27,815 bases of DNA from positions 1 to 27,815 of IMG/VR virus record IMGVR_UViG_3300042542_001474; one strand, given 5' to 3'. Both the position numbers and the translations under genes were made by a program. This DNA comes from a virus. Shown here piece after piece: positions 22,197 through 27,815 of this stretch. The notes under the pieces are model-generated. The model was given only the letters and a program-made list of their open reading frames with translations. It did no database searches and was not told the origin of the DNA. Numbering within the stretch: the stretch's first letter is position 1; each line of letters opens with the position of its first letter.

Positions 22197-23459
22197 TTAC
22201 TTCTTATACAATCCGTAAGTGTCTCTCACTAAAGTTAATGATGTAAATGATCTCTTTGGATCAAAACTATGACACAAATGTGCTATTAGATATTTACCAC
22301 TTTGGTGCTCATCAAATGCCCCTAGGTTTTTATTTTCTACCGTAACCTTCTCAAAGAAACAATTTACAACATCACCCGCTTTTAATTGCGGATTACAAGG
22401 TACTACTATATTTAAACCTTGAGTGAACAGAAGATTATATCTCATTGAGGATCTTGCTTGCCACTCTCTAGGATCATTATTCACATTAATACTAATTTCA
22501 GAGTCCATACTACCAACATCTAAAATATGATAATGTATTCTTGTGAAATTATCAAGATCCACTGGAATGTCTACTTGCTTTCCAAGATATGTTTCCAGTT
22601 TTTGATCACTCAATTTTACAATTTTTTCACTATACTCATAATTGTATGGATTAAAGAATATATTTTTAGAGGCATAGACCCCAGATCTCAAAGCATTTAT
22701 AGTATTTTGATTCTTAAATGGTTTTAGAGAAAGAATTTTAAAATCATTATCATCATCTGCTCTTAATACTGAATTTCTTACATAAGTTGCCTTTGGAGCC
22801 TGCGAGATCAATTTTGTTATTGATTTAAAGTTGACTCCATCAGCGGTTTCATAAAAGAAATAACCAGGATCTTTACCATCTGCTGGAATAGATTTTGATG
22901 CCAATTCCAAAACAACTTTAAAGGCATCTTTACCACTACCATTAAAGTTATATGGTATTTTTGTGTCATCAATAAAAATTTTATTCTTTTTAATTTTTAA
23001 GTTTTGCTCCAGAATACTTCTAACACTATCGGATATTTTACCAGTGTACTTTCTGTATACAATAGATTTTTCATTTAGTACTGATAATCTTGATGTTAAG
23101 GCAATCGCAAATGCTTCTCTATTTGCTTCTTGTGCGGCAACTGGAGCTCCATTAACAACCAATGGATTTAATTCAAAGTCTAGAGTGCCTTGTTTAGATC
23201 TAATCTTAAATTCAACATTTTCATTTCCAGTAATTGGTAGTGAGTTGACAATTGATCCAACCCTACCTTGACTGTCTTGTGCTCTATCAGTCGGAACTGG
23301 TGAACTACCAGTGTCAACTAATACCATGTTGGCAGTTACAACAGGAGAAAAAAGACTTTCATAATACTTAAATGAAATCGTTTTGCCAGCAAGATCTACT
23401 CTCTTTCCATTTCGGTCAATGAATAAGTGTTCGTATAAAGAGGATACTGATGCTGACAT
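22197..23459 (-). CDS. gp27-like baseplate hub protein (420 aa)
   Basis: MSASVSSLYEHLFIDRNGKR opens a protein of T4 gp27-like length (391 in T4). It has features expected of hub proteins of the gp27/gpD type: an N-terminal beta domain (DLAGKTISFKYYESLFSPVV), a central region with YRKYTGKISDSVRSILEQ and FKVVLELASKSIP of the type that forms the tail-tube-like ring, a segment YFFYETADGVNFKSI typical of hub folds, and a C-terminal barrel (VVPCNPQLKAGDVVNCFFEK) ending SFDPKRSFTSLTLVRD. Such C-terminal 'TSLTLVRDTY' endings occur in phage hub proteins. Downstream is the gp5-like partner. Role: central hub ring of the baseplate. Confidence 0.75.
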   Translation of the reverse strand: MSASVSSLYEHLFIDRNGKRVDLAGKTISFKYYESLFSPVVTANMVLVDTGSSPVPTDRAQDSQGRVGSIVNSLPITGNENVEFKIRSKQGTLDFELNPLVVNGAPVAAQEANREAFAIALTSRLSVLNEKSIVYRKYTGKISDSVRSILEQNLKIKKNKIFIDDTKIPYNFNGSGKDAFKVVLELASKSIPADGKDPGYFFYETADGVNFKSITKLISQAPKATYVRNSVLRADDDNDFKILSLKPFKNQNTINALRSGVYASKNIFFNPYNYEYSEKIVKLSDQKLETYLGKQVDIPVDLDNFTRIHYHILDVGSMDSEISINVNNDPREWQARSSMRYNLLFTQGLNIVVPCNPQLKAGDVVNCFFEKVTVENKNLGAFDEHQSGKYLIAHLCHSFDPKRSFTSLTLVRDTYGLYKK

Positions 23460-23464
23460 TTATT

Positions 23465-25066
23465 TTAAGATAAAAGTAAAGGATTGATTTCTGGTATAAA
23501 ATTGTTTGATGATTCACTATTACTATTTACTTGTACTGGCATTGGAAATGGAACTGGTTTTTCTATAATTTGTGTAATGAGAAAATCAACTCCACCCCCC
23601 ATTGCCAACAAAGAGTCTTCTGGATTTGTTCCGATTTTTGTACTCGTTTGTAATGGTTTTACTTGTTTTTGTTTATCTTTTATTTTTTTAAGGGCACTTG
23701 GTGTGGGTCCACTACTTAAGTGCCCTAACAAATACTTATTTCCACTTTCATCAATAATAATTAGACTATTTCCATATCCCCCGTTGTATCCTTCATCATA
23801 CTCTATAAATTTTAGATTTGATCCAATACTAATTGGAGATCCTGTATTTGCCGAATAATCAAATCCTTTATGACCTCTTCCAGCGCCAAGACCATCTCCT
23901 TGTGATAATTTGCTCAAAGGAACTCCACCAATAAAAACATTATCAAGAACATTTTTTGGAATTGTTCCACCAGCACCGCCACGGCCATCTCCTGTTTCAA
24001 TGTGTAAATGTGGTCCCGTAGAATAACCCGTGCTTCCAATCGCTCCGAGTATATCGGTAGGATCAACTTTAACACCACTTGGGGCATTTACTCCACCAGA
24101 TGTTGGTGAAGGTGGAGTTCTTCTAGCACTAGATGGTATTTTTGAAGTTGGAGGTTTCTTATCTTTGTCTTCTCTATCTTTTAAATTAATTAAAAATTGA
24201 TTAAAACTTTCATTAACGTCAGTGAAGTTTTCATTGACACCTCCTTTACCATCAAGAAGAATTGAATGTTCTTTAAGTTGTTCGGTAACAGTCGCAAATG
24301 TGCCAAAAGCATTAGTGCTTTCAATTGCTTTTCTTCCCATTGGGCTTGGAGTGGCTCCCCTGAATGTCCCAGTAGTTGTACTTTTTGTGGTTTGTTTTTT
24401 TGCTGGTTTTGATCCACTTGGTTTTCTTACCGTTCCACCTCTAGATTTTTTTTGAGTATCCTGTGACTCATCTGGATTTTTTGTCGGAGAATTATCTTCT
24501 GGTTTAGAATTGGTAGATTTAGAGTTAAGGTCTTTATCAAGTTTAGTATACTCAAGATTCATTGGATCAATAATTTTGTCAAGTTCAAGAATAAATTTTT
24601 CTAATTTATCTTTTTCCTCTATAAGTTTTCTTTTTGTTATTTCGGGAAAACTCTGAATAATACTTATAAATCCATTGACACCATTTACTGTCGCCTCAAC
24701 TACTTTAATAATTGAATTTGCAACATTTATGAGTGTTTCTCCCACTTCAGTAACTTTATTAATAATTTGTGGAAGATTATTAATCACCAATCCCAAAAAT
24801 ACAATACCAAAAAACTCTTTAACCTTGTCAAAGAAACCCAGTGGTCCAGAAAGCAGTTTAGATTTTATTTTTTCAAGAGGTTGTTGAACAATATCTTTAC
24901 CCTCTATTTTTTCCTCCTTTTTTCTCAATTTCTTCTCTTTATCCTCATTAAAAGAAAAACGAAATTCATCCTTCCTCAATTTAATCGCTTGCTTATTATA
25001 ATTAACTAAGGTATTTTTTATATTCGTAGCATTGATTTTTAATTTTTGTAGTTGTACTTGTTCCAT
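23465..25066 (-). CDS. Tape-measure-region protein with permuted M23 peptidase-like domain (533 aa)
   Basis: The N-terminal third is helical and charged (EDKEKKLRKKEEKIEGKD), with one hydrophobic segment FFGIVFLGLVINNLPQII (86-103) shared with the preceding gene, then Ser/Thr/Lys/Pro-rich linkers (185-245). Residues 331-452 hold all M23/lysostaphin-type motifs but in switched order: first IGSTGYSTGPHLHIE (343-357, the normal C-terminal block with the HxH zinc ligand), then, after a Gly-rich linker, GRGHKGFDYS (397-405, the normal N-terminal HxxxD ligands), then GGYGNSLIIIDESGNKYLLG with His449 in GHLSS. All zinc and catalytic residues appear kept, so it may cut peptidoglycan peptide bridges during DNA entry. 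It follows the related 524-residue gene after 3 nt. Confidence 0.8.
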   Translation of the reverse strand: MEQVQLQKLKINATNIKNTLVNYNKQAIKLRKDEFRFSFNEDKEKKLRKKEEKIEGKDIVQQPLEKIKSKLLSGPLGFFDKVKEFFGIVFLGLVINNLPQIINKVTEVGETLINVANSIIKVVEATVNGVNGFISIIQSFPEITKRKLIEEKDKLEKFILELDKIIDPMNLEYTKLDKDLNSKSTNSKPEDNSPTKNPDESQDTQKKSRGGTVRKPSGSKPAKKQTTKSTTTGTFRGATPSPMGRKAIESTNAFGTFATVTEQLKEHSILLDGKGGVNENFTDVNESFNQFLINLKDREDKDKKPPTSKIPSSARRTPPSPTSGGVNAPSGVKVDPTDILGAIGSTGYSTGPHLHIETGDGRGGAGGTIPKNVLDNVFIGGVPLSKLSQGDGLGAGRGHKGFDYSANTGSPISIGSNLKFIEYDEGYNGGYGNSLIIIDESGNKYLLGHLSSGPTPSALKKIKDKQKQVKPLQTSTKIGTNPEDSLLAMGGGVDFLITQIIEKPVPFPMPVQVNSNSESSNNFIPEINPLLLS

Positions 25067-25069
25067 ATC

Positions 25070-26644
25070 TTATACAAAAATTCCATACATTCTTGGTGTG
25101 AGCATCATATAGTCATTTGCTAGATTTACACTTGAAATATCTGGTTCATCAGTTGCCATACCACCATCAATTGCTGGCATTTTATAATTAGCAGTTTTTG
25201 TTGGTAATGTAATTGGAATCGTCGTTCTAGTTGCTGGTCTCGTTGGTTTTTTGAGATCAGAATGAATTATAGTGGTAGGTAAAACTAATGTTGTAATAGA
25301 ATCTTTTGATGGCGTTCTTAATCCATATCCGCCACCACCTGCTTTTTTAGACTTTTCAAGTTTTTCCTGATTGACAAAATCATCTAATTGCTTTTTAAAA
25401 GTCTCTAGATTTCTACTCAATTCATCTAAAGCATAACGCATAGTTTCATTATAAGAAATCATATTGCGGATAGCATTACTGAATGTAATCCACATTCTTC
25501 CAGCATTATTATTAATGTCCTTCAACAATGGTCTAAACATCATTGCTGCTGATGTGCGAATGACTTCCTCACCAGGAGCGAGCATTGTTCGGACACTATC
25601 AACCAATCCAGATCCTGCTCCACCAACTGTTCCACCTTCAGAGAACTTTTGAGTTATATTTTGATATTGTTTTACTATACTTGTTTTAAAATTATATGAA
25701 GATAAATTAGGTATAGTTCCACCTTTAGATCTTGTTGTTGGAACTAATGGTCCAGCACCACCCGCTTGTTGTGCTTCAGCAACATCTCTAATAAATTTTA
25801 AAAATGGATTATTTCTCGTTCTTTCATATTCTTGAATTACTTCTTCTTTTTTTATACCTCTTCTTGCTGCTTCTTTTTCAGATGCTTTATTAAAAATTTC
25901 TTTTTCTTTTTGATTTATATAATTTTGTGCTGCGATAGCTGCTACAATTCCAGCAGCATTAAGAAACGCGGAACTTAATAAAACTGCCGATACTAATTGA
26001 ATAGCAGTTAACAAACTAGCAATAGTAGAAACTAATTGGAGTCCTATCAAAACTCCAAAAATTTCTTTCCAATATTTCCCTACAAAACCAAGAGTCTCTG
26101 ATAGTTTCTTTTGATTATTTTTATCAGACAACCAATTAAAAGCATTATTAACAACCAATCCAGTTACAATTATACCAAAAAAATCTAATAACTTCTGAAA
26201 TATGCTTTTAGCGGGGGCAGTTACTTTATCAAAAAAATTACCAACTCCACTACCAAACTTATTCAAAGATTCAATAGATTGTTCTTTCCTAGTTATTTTT
26301 TCTTTTTCTGCTTTTCTCTTTTTACCGCGAATTATATCTTTTCTCTCTACAATTCTTGAAGCAAAATCTAATGCCAATTGCTTTTGAATTTCTACAAGAA
26401 TTTTATTTGTTTCTACAAGAGTTTCATATACCTTATTTCCAGAAATTGTCTCTGATTCTGATGAAGTTTCAACTTGAGAAGTTAGTGTAGGAGTCTGAAT
26501 TCTTGGTTTTATAAAACTAAAAGATGATTTTCTCAATCTTGGAGCAGCAACAGATTGAGCACCACGAATTATGGGAGAAGAAATATTTCTTCTACTAATC
26601 TTTGGTAGTGATGGTGCCTTATAAATCGGACTATCAAATTCCAC
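25070..26644 (-). CDS. Putative tape-measure/hub-length protein (524 aa)
   Basis: The gene starts with GTG at 26644-26642 (MEFDSPIYKAPSLPKISRRN); AAAGG upstream is a possible SD, and it overlaps the small chaperone frame by 11 nt. Residues 1-60 are basic/Pro/Ser-rich. Helical, charged segments (70-130) follow, then two hydrophobic regions, FFGIIVTGLVVNNAF (155-169) and a long 196-240 stretch (FGVLIGLQLVSTIASLLTAI and onward) of membrane-span type. Later SEGGTVGGAGSGLVDSVRTM and LAPGEEVIRTSAAMMFRPLL (335-374) match the 'GG.V.G.GSG.DSV..ML.PGE.V' block common in tape-measure proteins. Its position right after the tail chaperone frames is where lambda-like phages place the tape measure. T4's gp29 is of similar length. 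Confidence 0.7.
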   Translation of the reverse strand: MEFDSPIYKAPSLPKISRRNISSPIIRGAQSVAAPRLRKSSFSFIKPRIQTPTLTSQVETSSESETISGNKVYETLVETNKILVEIQKQLALDFASRIVERKDIIRGKKRKAEKEKITRKEQSIESLNKFGSGVGNFFDKVTAPAKSIFQKLLDFFGIIVTGLVVNNAFNWLSDKNNQKKLSETLGFVGKYWKEIFGVLIGLQLVSTIASLLTAIQLVSAVLLSSAFLNAAGIVAAIAAQNYINQKEKEIFNKASEKEAARRGIKKEEVIQEYERTRNNPFLKFIRDVAEAQQAGGAGPLVPTTRSKGGTIPNLSSYNFKTSIVKQYQNITQKFSEGGTVGGAGSGLVDSVRTMLAPGEEVIRTSAAMMFRPLLKDINNNAGRMWITFSNAIRNMISYNETMRYALDELSRNLETFKKQLDDFVNQEKLEKSKKAGGGGYGLRTPSKDSITTLVLPTTIIHSDLKKPTRPATRTTIPITLPTKTANYKMPAIDGGMATDEPDISSVNLANDYMMLTPRMYGIFV

Positions 26645-26810
26645 TCTGTTGTGCCTTTAAGTTTTCTTCTTCTATGTGACTTTGAAGTAGGCTGACATAA
26701 ACTTCACGTTCCCAAGGCATCATATTCTCAAGTTCAGTCAATGAATATTTATGATGCTGCATCAAGGCAAAGTTTGTTTGATAGTATGACTCAAGACTTG
26801 TATGAGCCAT
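26634..26810 (-). CDS. Small second tail-assembly chaperone frame, gp51/lambda-T-like (58 aa)
   Basis: Start ATG 26810-26808 (MAHTSLESYYQTNFALMQHH); a TTG two codons upstream is also in frame. The product has 'YSLTELENMMPWEREVYVSL', a pattern seen in small chaperones that follow the first tail-chaperone gene (the 'PWxRE' block and an acidic helix LLQSHIEEENLKAQ). It has no clear SD and lies in the -1 frame relative to the gp26-like gene, whose last codons are T TTT TTC, a slippery heptamer. It may therefore be made mainly as a fusion to the gp26-like protein, as lambda T is fused to G. It overlaps the putative tape-measure gene by 11 nt. Confidence 0.78.
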   Translation of the reverse strand: MAHTSLESYYQTNFALMQHHKYSLTELENMMPWEREVYVSLLQSHIEEENLKAQQSGI

Positions 26811-26812
26811 AC

Positions 26813-27535
26813 TCAAGTGAAAAAACTCGCAAGACCCTCCAGGACAATATCACTTTCAATTTTTGTATTTGGATTCTTAACTTTGATTGTATGGGAAAGT
26901 TTAGGCATCGTCACAAAAAAGTTTTCAATTTCTTTGAATTGTTTTGTGTTCATTTGCTCCACGAACTCTTCAAGTTCTTTTTTAGTACAGTCAGCAGCAC
27001 TCCAAGATTCTTCTTCATCATAAACCATATCAATACAAGATGTAATCATTGAAAGTGACTTGTTTACATCAGAGTCAGTCTCATTAACTTCAAAGTTATT
27101 TTCAACAAATTGTTCTAGTGATGGATACTTTAATTTCATTGAAAGTCTATCATCAATTTTCACAATATTTGAATGATTTGGATCCTTCTGTACTTTAATA
27201 TCATCAATGTTAATTTCCATTTGAACTTGAGTCTCACCATCATCTGGGCAAGTCACATTGACCTCAACAGTTTCACCAACAGATTTGGCACGGACGTTCA
27301 GGAACAAATATTCAATATCAAATGTTGAAAGTTCAGAAACTTTTACTGTTTTTGTGGCAATACAATCAGAAAGAATCTGAACAATCGCATTTGAAATCTG
27401 TTTCGTATCTTCAGATTCCAATGCCATAATAAGAATCTTTTCTTCTCTCACTAGAAATGGTCTGTATCTAATTTTCTTTCCAGTAGAGGGCAATTCCAAC
27501 TCATACGTTGGTGTAGAGATCTTTGGTAAAGGCAT
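26813..27535 (-). CDS. gp26-like tail/baseplate chaperone (240 aa)
   Basis: The N-terminus (PTYELELPSTGKKIRYRPFL, then VREEKILIMALESEDTKQIS) matches the opening of the T4 gp26/'T4_baseplate' family as I know it, with the 'RPFLVREEKILLMA' core, and a later CPDDGETQVQMEINIDDIKV block. In T4, gp26 acts in hub assembly. Here it is followed at its 3' end by a slippery T TTT TTC at 26825-26819, and the next gene is a small chaperone in the -1 frame, the layout of lambda G and G-T. It has a late promoter upstream and ends in TGA 26815-26813. Family call good; the exact step in tail assembly is inferred. Confidence 0.83.
   Translation of the reverse strand: MPLPKISTPTYELELPSTGKKIRYRPFLVREEKILIMALESEDTKQISNAIVQILSDCIATKTVKVSELSTFDIEYLFLNVRAKSVGETVEVNVTCPDDGETQVQMEINIDDIKVQKDPNHSNIVKIDDRLSMKLKYPSLEQFVENNFEVNETDSDVNKSLSMITSCIDMVYDEEESWSAADCTKKELEEFVEQMNTKQFKEIENFFVTMPKLSHTIKVKNPNTKIESDIVLEGLASFFT
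26819..26825 (-). other. Putative -1 ribosomal frameshift site (T TTT TTC)
   Basis: In the gp26-like reading frame the codons read AGT TTT TTC ACT TGA. The heptamer T TTT TTC is a classic X XXY YYZ slip site. A -1 slip gives TTT TTT CAC TTG AGT ATG, which is open straight into the small chaperone frame at 26810. Confidence 0.65.
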
Positions 27536-27562
27536 AATGACCTATAGAAATTCAGTTGTAGT

Positions 27563-27570
27563 TATTTATT
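27563..27570 (-). promoter_or_regulatory. T4-type late promoter (AATAAATA)
   Basis: GGAATAAATAACTAC on the minus strand, 28 nt before the ATG of the gp26-like gene. The TAA stop of the upstream gene (27568-27566) lies inside the motif. Confidence 0.65.
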
Positions 27571-27815
27571 CCCTTACTCCAACGATTCTACCAGATGCAT
27601 CTCTAATAAAACTTCCTGGACCGGAGTAATTTGGATTATTTTGAAGTTCAACTATTTTATCTGAAATAAGTGCTCCTTCAAGTTCTCTTTGCTGTTCTGG
27701 AGATAGTGGTGATTTTGATACTTCTTTTCCATAAACATAACGATCATAATTCATTGTAACTGTAATCTTTAATAAATCAGTTGGACCATAAGATACAGGA
27801 ATGCTTGTTACGGAC
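27566..27815 (-). CDS. C-terminal part of a tail-tube-fold protein (gp48/gp54/gp19-like), 5' end outside window
   Basis: The frame is open from the window edge without a stop to TAA at 27568-27566. An internal ATG at 27754 could be mistaken for the start, but the upstream codons keep reading SVTSIPVSYGPTDLLKITVT before it, so I treat this as a truncated gene. 'IPVSYGPTDLLKITVTMNYD' resembles the final beta hairpin of phage tail-tube and tube-initiator proteins ('sYd..d.i..fTVtf.Y.yw'). A linker and a short tail (GPGSFIRDASGRIVGVRE) follow. In T4, gp48 and gp54 belong to the same gene cluster, so one of these is likely, but I cannot tell which. Confidence 0.6.
   Translation of the reverse strand, partial: SVTSIPVSYGPTDLLKITVTMNYDRYVYGKEVSKSPLSPEQQRELEGALISDKIVELQNNPNYSGPGSFIRDASGRIVGVRE

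Noticed and set aside
27566-27754. Complete 62-residue gene starting at ATG 27754
   Set aside because: The same frame is open upstream to the window edge and its codons continue a tail-tube-like beta hairpin, so the ATG is more likely internal.
1-27815. CRISPR arrays, insertion sequences, integrase or attachment sites
   Set aside because: I saw no spaced direct repeats, transposase motifs, or tRNA-end duplications on either strand.

Overview
The window looks like part of the genome of a T4-like marine cyanophage (a myovirus of Synechococcus or Prochlorococcus). The grounds are a run of recognisable tail and baseplate genes (gp26-like chaperone, gp27/gp5-like hub, S74-type tail fibres), cyanophage-style fibre proteins rich in 'VGIGTT.P' repeats, short T4-type late promoters (A/GATAAATA), phage tRNA genes, and metabolic-looking accessory genes (sulfotransferases, 2-oxoglutarate/Fe(II) oxygenases). 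Every gene I can support lies on the minus strand, so transcription runs from high to low coordinates. Packing is very tight, with many ATGA/TAATG overlaps, and no stretch above 300 bases lacks a gene or tRNA.

Layout in transcription order. (1) 27815-18518, tail and baseplate module: the 3' end of a probable tail-tube-fold protein; a gp26-like tail chaperone that ends on a T TTT TTC slippery site leading into a small second chaperone frame; two related large proteins that are tape-measure candidates, the second carrying what looks like a circularly permuted M23 peptidase domain; a gp27-like hub; a gp5-like OB-fold protein without lysozyme; a 735-residue protein with an RlpA-like N-terminal barrel; and a small baseplate or spike protein. 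(2) 18513-13317, fibre and host-interaction module: an S74 fibre, a small fibre-like protein, a prolyl-hydroxylase-like oxygenase beside a glycine-rich collagen-like protein, small conserved proteins, a probable fibre-assembly protein, a sulfotransferase and a second oxygenase. (3) 13320-12614, an early-type unit: a perfect TTGACA-17-TATAAT promoter, two small genes (one Phd/YefM-antitoxin-like) and tRNA-Ile(UAU), tRNA-Met(CAU) and tRNA-Leu(UAA), the last with its own promoter inside an inverted repeat. (4) 12496-4964: a small hypothetical gene and two very large fibre or structural genes (1762 aa with a C-terminal S74 domain, and 629 aa) under late promoters. (5) 4960-4186: a free-standing second sulfotransferase with its own sigma70-type promoter and a possible terminator. 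(6) 4181-1: an SF2 helicase and a train of small conserved-looking phage genes, several preceded by sigma70-type or extended -10 promoters.

The picture is of structural genes under late promoters interleaved with host-promoter-driven early units. The AT-rich accessory genes (both sulfotransferases, one oxygenase and the fibre-assembly protein) sit between structural blocks and look like exchangeable cargo. Small genes at 1-180, 177-353, 2742-2885 and 12897-13070 were read directly from the sequence. All family names rest on motif recognition by eye, without database search.
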